Below the pieces are notes generated by a model. That model did not search any database. It had not been told where the DNA came from and saw only the letters and a list, made by a program, of their open reading frames with translations. A DNA stretch of 64,000 nucleotides from assembly GCA_047495785.1 (NCBI GenBank), contig JBLDXI010000032.1:3782001-3846000 (forward strand), read 5' to 3'. A program made the translations under genes and the position numbers. Shown in pieces: positions 34,380 to 45,460 of this stretch. Each line of letters opens with the position of its first letter. The first letter of the stretch is position 1. The DNA comes from Lepidodermella squamata. Lineage: Eukaryota; Gastrotricha.

Positions 34380-35041
34380 ACGTATCATTACGAAATGTGA
34401 AGCTTGTGACACATCTTTGAAACGATTGCAATCTCTTCAGGACAAAGCAGTGAGAATAATTATGAATGCTTCTGATTCCGCTGACGCCTCTCCTCTTCGT
34501 GACGAATTAGAATGGCTCGACCTACAAGGCAAGCGTAATGTACACATTGCTACTCTCATTACCGTTGTGTTGTCGGCGACGCGCCTGTGTCCATCAAATC
34601 TATTTTTGTACTGAAGCCTCCGTCTCGCACTCGTTACTCCCAGCTCTCATTCAAAATACCGCGTATGCGTCTGGACTACGGTCAGGCCTCTCTTAGCTTC
34701 ACCGGTCCTAGTCTGTTCAACACTCTACCTTTATATTTTCACTGCCCTCATCATCGCCCAATCGACATTATGAACTACACTAACCTACCGCCAAGATGTG
34801 ATTGTGGTTTCAAAATATGTTACGATGCCTTTTCTTGCCGTCAACTTGTTTATAAATATTTTTTATCTAAACCTAATCTGAAAAAATTATAATTGTTGAA
34901 TCTTTGTTGGATATACTGATGCTGAAACGGACTGAATTGACAAGATAATTTGCTACTAATTTTTACTTCAAGCAAACTTTCTTTTCTATGAGCTCTCAAC
35001 TTTGGGATTTGTGCTCTTAAATAAATAAATAAATAAATAAA
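34380..35041 (+). mobile_element. Non-LTR retrotransposon 3' end with (AAAT)n tail
   Basis: Two adjacent frames give LQSLQDKAVRIIMNASDS with LEWLDLQGKRNVHIATL, then YGQASLSFTGPSLFNTLP, the C-terminal pattern of Jockey/CR1-like elements with one frameshift. The copy ends in about six AAAT units at 35017-35041. Confidence 0.65.
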
Positions 35042-35099
35042 ATCATTTTCTTTGGAGCATATAACAAAAACTCCTACAACAATAAGACGCGCTATAAGT

Positions 35100-35600
35100 T
35101 TGTGAATGATTGCTTTCCAGCTGCTATCTGTGACTTTTACAACAGAGCGCGTTCATTGGAATCTTCGTGAAAACAATCTGACTCCGCCAAACCAACTCGT
35201 GTTTAGTCGCAAAGATCTTTCTAGTAATGTTATGTGAATGATTGGATACTTGCTTTTGACGATGCCGAGACTGTTGATTTAATGTAGTTTGATTTGTCAA
35301 AGGCCAAAGGCTTTCGACACGGTTCCGCATGATATCCTTCTTCAAAAATGTTAGAAATAGACGTCTGCGGCGAACTTTATGGTTGGTTCATGACGACTGA
35401 CTGGTCTAGTTTCCTTGAGGCAGTGAGCAATGTGCGTTCTGATTGAGCAGACGCTCCTTCTGGTTTTCCGCTGGATTCTGTCATGGGACTAATCATGTTT
35501 CTTATTTATACTCTGAACCTAGATGATGTGATTTTGAATTATATCGCGAAATGCTTCGCAGATGATACCAAGTTATACAAAAAATTCTATCAGATGATGA
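35100..35600 (+). pseudogene. Decayed LINE reverse-transcriptase fragment
   Basis: Contains FDLSKAKGFDTVPHDILL, the RT palm motif A region with a two-residue insertion, and later CFADDTK as a remnant of the FADD motif near 35555. Many stops are present. Confidence 0.5.
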
Positions 35601-35629
35601 CCTCTTAGTTCCTTAGTTCGTTGCCTCTT

Positions 35630-35835
35630 AGTTGAAAGCTTAGATGTGGCGCTCTGTAACTATTTTTTACTTTTTTTTGTTTTTTAGAACAAATTTTACT
35701 TTTCGATTTTACCCATTGCCCGGTCCGCCATCCGCCTGTCTCTGTGCATGACGGGTAATTTGTTATTTTTTATTGAATTGCCCTTGCTTAAGCTTTCTGT
35801 TTCATTAGATTAGACGTTTGAGGTTTCGAAAACAA
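35630..35835 (+). repeat. LINE-family repeat, 5' block (copy B1)
   Basis: Near-identical to 30240-30450: gttgaaagcttaga, the cccattgcccggtccgccat block and tgcatgacgggtaatttg. It is interrupted at about 35830 by the RTE-like LINE and seems to resume at 36974. Confidence 0.6.
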
Positions 35836-36973
35836 TAGGGTTTTTCTGCGGCTGCTCGTTGGGCGAGCGCACAACCTCCAAACCCAGAGGACGGGTCGCT
35901 GATGTTAGTTGGTCTCTATCCGTCGGCCTCTCCGCATCGGTTGAACCATCGGCATAGCCCTTCGGGTCGTCGAGACGAAGCCCCCAAACCGCGGCAAGGT
36001 ATCAGCATCAATTTTACTGATGGAGGCTGGAGTGGAGAGCGAGAGTTTTTCAGTCAATTCCGGTGTCAGGCAGGGCTGCATCCTGTCACCGATCTTGTTT
36101 TGCGTCGCGATTGATTTCGTGATGCGTGCGGTCACCAAAGATCAGCATGACGGGATCAGGTGGATGATGTTTACGCAGCTCCATGACCTAGACTTCGCCG
36201 ACGATCTGGCTTTGCTGGCAACCCGCGCCCAACATCTGCAGGCGAAGACGACGAGGCTGCAAAAAATCGCGGCAACGATCGGTCTCGAAATCAACATCGC
36301 TGAGACTAAGGTCATGCGCATCGTGACAACCGACAAGAAGCCGATCAGCATCAACAATCAGGTGCTTGAAGACGTTGAAGCGTTTCCGTACCTTGGCAGT
36401 GTCATCAGCCTTGACGGAGCTCATGCGGATATCGCCTCTCGTCTGAAAAAAGCCGGGCACGTCTTTACCTCGCTGAAAGCGGTCTGGCGATCGAAACAGC
36501 TGAGCAAGGCGACCAAGGTGCGAATCTACAATTCCACTGTCAAAGCCGTCTTGTTATATGGCTCGGAGTGCTGGCGGGAGTTGGGGGTTGACGTAAGGAG
36601 GCTTGATGCCTTCCACAACAGATGCCTCCGACGAATCCAAGGCATCTTCTGGCCGAGGATCGTTTCGAATGCGGAGCTCCACCGCATTTGCAAATGTCGC
36701 CCTTTATCGGACGAGATCAGACTCCGTCGACTTCGCTGGCTGGGGCATGTGCTGCGAATGGATGCCAGGCGCACTCCCCGAGTTGCCCTTCGGTGGACGC
36801 CACAGGGCAGCCGGGCGGTGGGGCGGCCAAAAACTACATGGCGGGCCACCATTGAAAATGACCTGCGCAGCATGGGGCTGAGCTGGGGATCGGCTCATGT
36901 CTTGGCCAGGGACCGGGACCAGTGGAGGAGAGCATGCGAGGAGGCAGTGCGCCCCGCTAGGGGACTATACTGA
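35836..36973 (+). mobile_element. RTE-like LINE, 5'-truncated
   Basis: The main frame from 36020 to 36973 (317 aa) starts inside the RT: SGVRQGCILSPILFC (motif B), LDFADDLALLA (catalytic FADD), AFPYLGSVIS, VLLYGSECW and the C-terminal GRPKTTWRATIENDL with DRDQWRRACEEA, as in RTE/BovB-clade and related animal LINE proteins. No endonuclease is present. Insertion into the LINE-family repeat is suggested by matching repeat blocks on either side. The frame is clean, so the copy is relatively young. Confidence 0.75.
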
Positions 36974-38040
36974 TACTACTAGATTAGACGTTTGGGCAAG
37001 ACTCTTCGCCGCTCGTTTTCGCCATTTTGTCACAAACTGGGTCATATTCAAGCGGCTTGTATCAGTCGTCAAAGGGCTGGGATTCTTCTGTTACTCTTCT
37101 GTTACTCAACCCGTCGATTCGTACAATTCGTGCTCAGAGTGGCCGAGTGGCAAAAACTGCCCATGGCATGCTGGATAAAGCTCAACGAGCTGAAATCCGA
37201 GCCATGCTGCTGAAGTATCAGTTCCCCGTTGACCCTCTACTCGGGACCTTCAGTGGCTTTCGCTCCACGGACGAAGAAACTTCCACGTTATCAAACTCAT
37301 TCGCGAAATTCGGAATGGCGAAGTGCCAACTTGCTGATAGAAGTTTTCTCGAGGGACACTAGGAACTACACCCGAACGCGTTCAATGGCACTGACTGCCT
37401 TCCAGTGGAACGTAAACACCACTGGTCAACGCACGTTCTTCCATCGCCACATTAAAGCCTGGAACGACACTCGCAGGATTGTGCGCAAACTTGGGTCCGC
37501 TCTTCAAGCCGCCTATCTAGTCAAGAAGCAACTGGAGCCTAGTCCTGACCTAAGCAGATAAGAAAAATAATGCAGATGCTGATTAGGTAAGTGTTAGTTT
37601 ATACATGGCATTTCGTATCGTGATTCATTTTCGTGGCATTTTCGTACATAATCCTATAAAGAATAGAATGTTAAGGGTGGAAACTCTCGCTAATTTTGCT
37701 AAATTAATTTTGCGAGAAGTTGATACAATTCCTGCTAGAATAGTTTTGCAACTGAAAGCAAGCAAAAAGTGCCCATATTTCGCTTGCGATTAGCCATCTC
37801 GGATTTTTTACTATGAATAAATACCATGAGCGATGTGTGATGGAAGTCGAGTTGATTGACACATTTCCCACTTTTTATAAGCAACGTGGATTTCCAATCG
37901 CTCTCGCCTTTGACAAGTCGGAAATTCGCTATTTTCCCGTTTTTAAGAACCGTAAAATTAAACCTGTAAAATTCTCTGATCATTAACACCAGTGCCATCT
38001 TCAACGGCAGGCAGAGACCATTGTCATACCTTGCTCGGAA
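36974..38040 (+). mobile_element. LINE-family repeat, copy B2
   Basis: Starts ttagacgtttgggcaagac and carries the RT C-terminal frame (LDKAQRAEIRAMLLKYQFPV, then RTFFHRHIKAWNDTRR) with frameshifts, followed by the cattttcgtggcattttcg 3' region. It matches copies A, C, D and E. Confidence 0.6.
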
Positions 38041-38073
38041 ACTGATGTTTAATCAACATTTTATGACCACGCT

Positions 38074-39240
38074 TCTATTTTATGACCACGCTGCTTCCGG
38101 GTGAGAATATCGCTGATCGGGCCGAGTAAGATGCAAGTATTCAACGCGGTGCGGCGCTCAAGGTGGGACAACAAGCCCTCAGCGAGATGCAGGGTGCCAA
38201 GATGCCTATCAAGACTACCGAGACGTTCCTTGACCTGGCGTCACTCTACAGCTTGCTATCTCTGCTTTGTTGCTGATAATCTATGTAATGAAATTTAACG
38301 AAGAATGTAAAGCGGATCTAGGGGATTGGGATTGCGCGGCCGTTCAAATTTATACGGCCGAGGGGCTATGTGGTCGCATTTTCGCCCATGTTGATGTTTA
38401 CCTGGAGCCAGAGCAGAAGTATGGCTAATCGCTTCGCAAATTTTTCCATCGTATTTATTTCGCCGCCTATGAGGCGGAGAATAAGTCGCTTTTTGCGCTA
38501 GAATAAGTGCTAGACAAGGCGATTGCGAAAACAGCCAATGTCAAATGTGCACGTGTTCGCGCGACACTGCCTTAATTGTTTGACAGTCTTAATTTATCTT
38601 ACTCGTGGAGCAGGCACGGGCAGTGGAGCACGTTCGGTGTCATTGCGGCGTCGACGAGTGACTCAGCGAGTGTACCAGCTTCTAAATCGAAATTCAAATT
38701 TATTGTCCATCAGTTATCACAAATACTTCGTTCGTTCAATACAATTGACAATACAATTGACAACTGAGGGCTCGTGCTAGCTAGACGACACGCGCTCGCA
38801 TTTATCATCAACAGCAGTGGCGCAAGGTGCGGTGCAAGGAGAAGGGGACGACTAAATTGAAGAAAGAGTGAGCCAAGGCAGCGCAAATTGGTGCGAAACC
38901 AGCGCCGGCTAATGCTACAGCGGCTTCATCTGCACCACTCGCACCGTATTTGTCGTGTCGTGCGCTGGTCGATACGGGCGCTGTTGTATCTATTATGTCT
39001 ATTCGAAGTCCCTGTACTCGGTGTGAGGCGGCGACTGCCCGGCCCTGAGCCCGCGCTTCGGTTTGACGTCTCGAGCCGATCGCAAAGGCTACCGGCGCAC
39101 AATGTGGACGCTACTCAACGCTGTTTCCCTTCAAAAGTTGGCGACCCGCTAGCCCACCTGACGGCTATCTATTTTATCTTGCTGAGGCGCGTCGTGTTCA
39201 TGCGAGTTGAGACGGCCCTAAGTATAAGTTGGAAAATTAC
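38074..39240 (+). mobile_element. Degenerate Ty3/Gypsy fragment, duplicated copy 1
   Basis: Contains a gag-like QQALSEMQGAKMPIKTTETF block and a protease remnant ALVDTGAVVSI. 38074-38990 is closely repeated at 51325-52200 on the same strand. It is full of stops. Confidence 0.55.
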
Positions 39241-39401
39241 AAGCCAATTTTCATTCTTTCACCTGTCTCGGGAAATTTCGAGAAATGCTTTGCTGAGCTG
39301 ATGAAATCCTACCTAGAAGAAACGAAATTCCTCTCTATCAATCAGCATGGCTATCGCCATCGCCATTCCGACTGAAGCATGCGACGGCAGTTTAGTTGAA
39401 G

Positions 39402-40090
39402 ATGGCGAATTATGTCGAACAATATCAGCTGGAGCGGTTTGTCTTCGATTACAACGGTCGCAAGTTCATGCTGAAAATCTATTATGATCCTGCCACCGAA
39501 AAGTCGTTCATGCTGTTCGTGACGGATTGAAAAGGTTGGCGAAATCATCTCGTTGGTTCTTCGATGGCAAAATTAAAATGTTTCGCTCGCCGGTAGAAAT
39601 GCCATCTTTAGTAGCCTGATAGACTCGCATCTCCATTAATGCGATGTTGTTCTTGGCGCCGCCGTGTTAAATATGGCTCCTAATTTTGAAAATCTCAGTG
39701 AAACATCATCATCCCTAAAGAGGCCTACATCGCTCTGGAAAGATTCGACCTATTATCGATCGAACGGTGTGTTTGAAACGATGACGACGGATTTCAATGC
39801 GACTGTTGCGAAAGAGCTTGTCATGTGTACCGGTTTCAATAAAACTGTTCTATTACTCTTGCAAAGATCCAAACGAACCGCATGACTCAAGCGTCTATGT
39901 GCTTCGATTGTCTTCATCCAAGACGGGCGATGTTGGCATCAAGAAAAAACCGGCTCCTGAACAATGGATTTGTCTTGGCTGCTGCGGAGTTCCAGTCTCA
40001 GATGGCGAGCTGTGTTCCATCTGTCTGATCAACACGAATCCTGATCAATCTCTCGTATGTGCTTCTGCAGTAAGCCAATTTTCGCTTGCT
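39402..40090 (+). pseudogene. Unrecognised decayed coding region
   Basis: A 42-codon ORF at 39402-39530 (FVFDYNGRKFMLKIYYD) and a frame at about 39850-40070 with a Cys-rich CLGCCGVP...CSICL pattern look coding by composition, but stops and frameshifts intervene. The latter ends at a donor-like GTAAGC. No family is recognised; it may be a host gene or transposase remnant. Confidence 0.3.
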
Positions 40091-40590
40091 ATGGCTTGTG
40101 TACATGCATTCAGGCTAGTCATCTACGAACCTGCATTTCTTTGTTCGATGATTATAGTTCGATGATTAGAGTTCCAGCAGTTGTAGATCAAGTATTAGCA
40201 GTAAAACAGTTGAAATAGATTGCCTTGTCAGTTTAAGTCGAGAGGCTCGCGCCGCACTAAGGCAAGACTTCTTATTTTTATTGGGACATATTATAGTATC
40301 GGTGTAAATTTATTGGTTAAGCAATTATGTTGGGTATGCATATTTGTTGTGGTCGCTTCGCCATTTATTTGCGAGTTAAGTAGAGCAGATAGGTTATTAG
40401 GATAGTATTTTATATCTTCCCCGACTAATCAATGCAAGCAACTATTTTTTCACTTATTTACGTACAACGTTCTGTTTCTCCCCATATAGGTGCTTATTTA
40501 AGATTGATTAATTTATCGACGGTGCTGTGGAAATAAATTGAAGGTTCTACATCTACCAAAGATGCGGAAGACTAGCGGCGCGTCTGTGCA
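40091..40590. other. No gene seen
   Basis: AT-rich spacer without open frames of note. Confidence 0.3.
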
Positions 40591-40599
40591 GCGCTGGGA

Positions 40600-41600
40600 A
40601 GTCATCCACGAAGATACTACGGCCCTTTGGTGTCGAGCGCGGCGAGTGAATTAACGAGAGTGAGTGCAAAGCCAGTGCCGGCTCTGCTGCAGCGGCCTGA
40701 TCTGCATCAACTGCGTCGGCGAAGAAACAGAGCAATAGTGCTACTTCGCACGTCGCTGGCTTTGAGCATTTGGCGCCGCAGGGCTCTTGTCACGACAGGC
40801 GCCTTGGCCAATTTGACAATCATCGATTGAACGCATAGATCTTGCTATCTACTCCAATTCGATCGCTAATGGTCTCTGTGTTTATGTAAGTTACGTTGAC
40901 TACTCGAACAAGCCGAGCTGCGCCTCGTCGAATGAGTCAACGCCACGTCGAATGAGATTGCACCTAGGCCGCTACCAAACCTCGCCACTCGCAGCCACAG
41001 CCTAACCCCATTTGCCCGATTTTTATAAAAATCGCCGCTCAGCTGTCCGCTCTGACCTTGACCGCCGTGCCGTTTGTATTATCTACTGGGTGCGAGCACT
41101 TGTTCCTCGCCTTCTCGTCTACCCAGACTTCGCGCGGCCGTTCGAGGGCATATGCGATGCCTCCGACGTCAGATGTTCTTCTACTCATGCATGCAGTCTC
41201 AAACCTCTGGTTGCTGCGCATAGTCGCCTGCCGAGCGGAAGTACCCGGCCCTCGTGATCGCGTTCTCGTGTGAACGCTCTCACCAATAGCCAATACCTGC
41301 TTGACAACAGCTTCGTCCTCGATCACGATCACAAGGCGCTCCTGTGGTTCTAGACCATCCGTGAACCACGCTGACGACATTTCGCGACCGTCCACCGAAC
41401 TTGACGATGTTTGTTACGCCTACGACCAACCTGTCGCTAGCCGACCGGTTTCGTCTTGACCTGGTTGAACTTTGAGCCGCTCAGTTGGCGACCCCGACAT
41501 CGGCCCGTGCAACGTCACCTCGACCTCAGCACGCCCCTGCCTCAGTCGTTCTCGGCTGCTTCGGCCCTCCTTCATAGGTCAAATCTTTGTCTATCAACCG
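40600..41600 (+). pseudogene. Ty3/Gypsy RNase H-region remnant
   Basis: Plus-strand frames include YPDFARPFEGICDASDV, the start of the Ty3/Gypsy RNase H region, and NSFVLDHDHKALLWF, its inner motif. Stops and gaps throughout. It is related to 54.1-55.1 kb. Confidence 0.5.
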
Positions 41601-41699
41601 CTTAAAATTGTTCCTCGATATCAAGTATATTCTGCTTTAACGATGGTGAATATATCAGCTTCTCCTGTCTGCCGACTTGATAGAGACCTCCGCTGGTTT

Positions 41700-42490
41700 A
41701 TCTGTTGATCGTTGTTATACTCGTTTTCTGCATGTGCTATATAAGGGAGTCTTGAGGTGCCTCGGCGCAAATTGCGTAAAAAACGTTAAATTTCGTGTAT
41801 AACTTCTGAATTGACGCAACTCTCAAAACCGTCGCAAAACCGCTAGTTGCCTTTACGACGCCGAAAACCGGACTACTTGATGACAGCACAGCGTATGATG
41901 AGAACTTGTTGTCAAATAGCAAGATTGGGGATCTTTCTAACTACTGCTGGCTTCGATTTAATTGCCGAACTGCTATACCGGCTATTGTGTATGAAAATGA
42001 ATTTGTACAGGGTGCGATGTTTCGATATGGCGTGAGAACGAAGGGAGATGGCGATATGTGGAAACACTTAGATGCTAGATGTGGTTGTGTGATTATTGAC
42101 CTGTCAAAGGCATTGCAATCGCGTTACTATTGTTCGTGATTTCAAAGTTTGTGTCAAGCTGCATGATCGGAAGAGCATCCACATCGTTGTCTTCAGGCTT
42201 ACACAAATCATACATTATCACGCCTCGAATACTGTCTTTCTGTTTATTCGCCCTATCTCCTAGAAGACATTGAGGAACTAGAGTCAGTGCAATCTCGCTT
42301 TACTAAGAGGCTATTATATCGTAGCTCAACCTCTTATGAAAATAGGCTGCAGAAATTGTTGTATGCCCACTCTGGAAATGCGCGCTTGATACACTATTTG
42401 TATCACCAATTTTGCCATAATACTTATTGTTGATGCCAAGTTCTCGGATTTATTTGACATATCAAACACGCTCAACTGCAATTGTGATGA
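41700..42490 (+). pseudogene. Decayed LINE RT fragments
   Basis: Contains VIIDLSKALQS (RT motif A-like) near 42090 and LSRLEYCLSVYSPYLLEDI with LESVQSRFTKRLL near 42210-42320, the post-RT region of Jockey/CR1-type elements. Confidence 0.5.
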
Positions 42491-42499
42491 AGTTCAAAA

Positions 42500-43235
42500 C
42501 AATGAACTCTCGGCGAACATTCAAAAACTGCCCTTAACATGCTGGATAAAGCTCAACGAGCTGGAATCCGAGCTCTGCTGCTGAAGCCTTTTCAGTTCTC
42601 TGTTGGCTCACTTCTCCTGGACCTTCAATTTTTGCTCTGCGGACGAAGAAACGTCCACATTATCCAACTCATGTGGCAGTTCCTTCACGGCAAAGCGCCC
42701 GACCGCTGATAGAAGCCTTCTCGAGGGACACCGTTTGCTACACTAGAACGCGCTTCAATGACACTGACATCTTGTTAGCGGAACGTAAACACCACTGGTC
42801 AACGCAAGTTCTTCCAGCCTGAAACGACACAAGCAGCATCGTGCGCAAACTCGAGCCCACCAGAGCCACTCGTCAAGCCGCCTGTCTTGTCGAGTTCGTC
42901 AATTCTGCGGTGAATAGCCGAGTTCGGCGATGAAACCCTGCACGCACGTTTTGAACAGCGTTTCGGCATTGACGAAATCTTGACTAAATTGAATTCGTCC
43001 AATTAAAGTTCGTCTTGGATCAGTGAATTGAATTAGAGCCCTAGATTTTATTTTTTCTCCATAGTTATTTGTTACTTAGATTTGAGATTCTCTTTCAAGA
43101 GCACCCTTGAAAACCATCACTTTTGATCAACGGGTTCCTCTAATACCGTATTTTATCGAATAGTACCCTGGGATACCAATTGTTTCCGAACTCGAAAAAT
43201 AGTGGAACAATCGGCCTATTATTCGAGGGGGCTTT
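42500..43235 (+). repeat. LINE-family repeat, copy D, with MITE half
   Basis: 42540-42820 and 43035-43235 closely match 59740-60015 and 60140-60330. This copy has about 110 bp more between the two blocks and lacks about 14 bp near 42818. It ends with the left half of the MITE seen complete at 60251. Confidence 0.65.
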
Positions 43236-43560
43236 TAATCAAATGAACAATAGTGATGGTAATATATGTCGTACCGTTATAAGCGATATGGTAAGAAAGT
43301 CTTGATTACACCAACCGCAATCCACCGCTAGGTCAGGCCAAGGTTTATTCGCCATGCAGCAATAGATTTTCCATTTTAAATCGAAACACTCGTCACGGCC
43401 AAATGATTCCCTAAAGATCACACATTCAAATAGGTATTCCTAAATTTTTTCTTATGACATGAGGCTGGAATCTGAGCGGATTTTGCGTTTTAAAGAATCA
43501 AAATTTGGTCCTCTTTCGTTTGCGGAGACATTTTGACTGTATTTCCTATTCATGATTTAG

Positions 43561-45380
43561 TCACCTGACCGAGTTTTCTTACTGCGGTTATCTATTCTTG
43601 ACATCTACAACGAAGTTTTGACGGATTTGCTTGATCCGAACTCAGCGAAGCTCACCATACGAGAAAATTCCGTAAGTCTTGCCCGTTCATATTAGGCGAT
43701 TGGTTGAAATTGTAATTCAGGACGGAACTACCTTTGTCGAAAACTTATCCGAAGAAATCTGCACGTGTCCGGAGGATATCTTTCGATATTTAAACGACGT
43801 TCTTGGTCTGTAATTTCTATTTCATCCCCATCGAAATCATTTTCGGTTTTTAGCTCGGCGTCATGTTGGCGATACAAATATGAACGAGTATTCCAGTCGT
43901 TCGAATACCATTTGCCATCTAATCATTGAAAGCCGACGGAAGGAAGAAGAGGGCGTTGTCAATGTTTCTCAATTGGTGAGATAGATGATTCTCTTCGATT
44001 TCATTCCTGCATAAAATCCTTTGAATCTATCGTTAGAATTTTGTTGATTTGGCTGGTTCAGAGCGTGTTGCTCACACTGGAGCTTCTGGGAGCGATTGAA
44101 GGAGGGCCAGGCAATTCACAAAAGCCTTTTCTTGTTGCCTCTAGTCATTCCGAAGCTCAGTGAAGGGAGGCAAGTTATTCCATTGCATTTGATTCTCAAA
44201 ATTTCATGTCGTTTTAATTTTAGTACTTTCGTCAACTTCCGCGATTCAAAGCTCACTCGCATTCTTCAAAATGCGCTAGGTGAAAATTCTTTGAGCGCGA
44301 TTGTCTGCACCGCACCCCTGCGATAAATTTCCTCGAGCTAACTCTAAGCACGCTGAAATTTGCAACAAGCGCTAGCAATATCAGCACCAAGCCAACGTTG
44401 AACGAGAATGTGTCGAGCGAAGCTTTAATGAAACGCATGCAGCAAGAAATTGTTGAACTGCGAGCCAAAATCAAGCAATTCGAGTTGACTGATCAAGGCG
44501 AAATCGCGAAAAAAGAACTCGCTGAGAAGGAACTGTTATTCCGTGATGCATTTTGTTTCTCAACTCGATCCTCGCTTTTGGAGAAGCCGGCGAAGAATTT
44601 CCGTCGCCTCACCTGGGCACCACGCGATCGATGCCACGCTTTGACTGCGTGCCCCTACTGAGTTGGAGGATGTGAGGGCATTTTGAAGAGCCAAATCGCA
44701 GCTTTGGAGGTCGATGCCGATGGGATGAGAAGCTTACAAGTTTGGCACGCGAAAAAACCTAACTAGCCGAAGAAGTCGTCCGACTTCAAGCTTCGATTAC
44801 CGAATCAAACCTGACCAACGAGGCGCTTCTGGAAAAATTGCGTGAAGAAATCGAGAATCTAAAAACGTCTGTCACCAATTTGAAAGCGGAGAAATAAAAG
44901 ACCGAGGCAAAATTTCAGCTTAGTTCTGAGACTCATCAATCAATTCTGTCCGAGCTCGAGCTTAATTTGAAGGCAGTCGAGTCTGAAAAAACCGCTCTGA
45001 TTTCTCGCCTGGACAAGCTACTGCGCAGATTTCAGCGATTGAACAACACAAATCTGAGCTTTCAGCCAAAATGAGGCCTTCGATCAAGAAAAACAATCGA
45101 TTGAATCTCAATTGGCAATTTCAAAGCAGCAAGTTGAAGCGTTGGAATCTGAGAATTAGCCGATTTGGAGGAGAAACAGCTTGTCATTGAGCAGGAGAAG
45201 GGCTGCATAAGGTCTTCCCTCGATGTCGCGCATTGTCAGGTAGCGTCAGTCAGTCCAGGCCGAGAAAGCCGAGATAGAGACTAAATTGGCCACACTTATC
45301 GAATCAGCCGCCTTAATCGAAAGCGAAAAAATTGATCTGGCTAGCAAAATTTCTGAATTCGAGATCTGCGATTGAATATT
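43561..45380 (+). pseudogene. CENPE: Kinesin-7/CENP-E-like motor and stalk, 5' part
   Basis: Intron-exon structure is still visible (exons 43561-43671, 43721-43806, 43855-43975, 44037 onward). Motor motifs in order are SILDIYNEVLTDLLD, HVGDTNMNEYSSRSNT (switch I), [14 protein letters not shown] (switch II), [11 protein letters not shown], and [15 protein letters not shown], as in CENP-E kinesins, followed by heptad-like coiled coil. The P-loop exon is absent upstream. A stop or frameshift follows GASGS, and many more occur in the stalk, so it is dead. A LINE interrupts it after KISEFE. Confidence 0.75.
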
Positions 45381-45460
45381 AAATTTTCTGAGGTTTTTAC
45401 ACGTATTTGTGTTTCTGCTTGCGCTACTGCAGCGGTACACTTACTTAACTACTTCTTACG

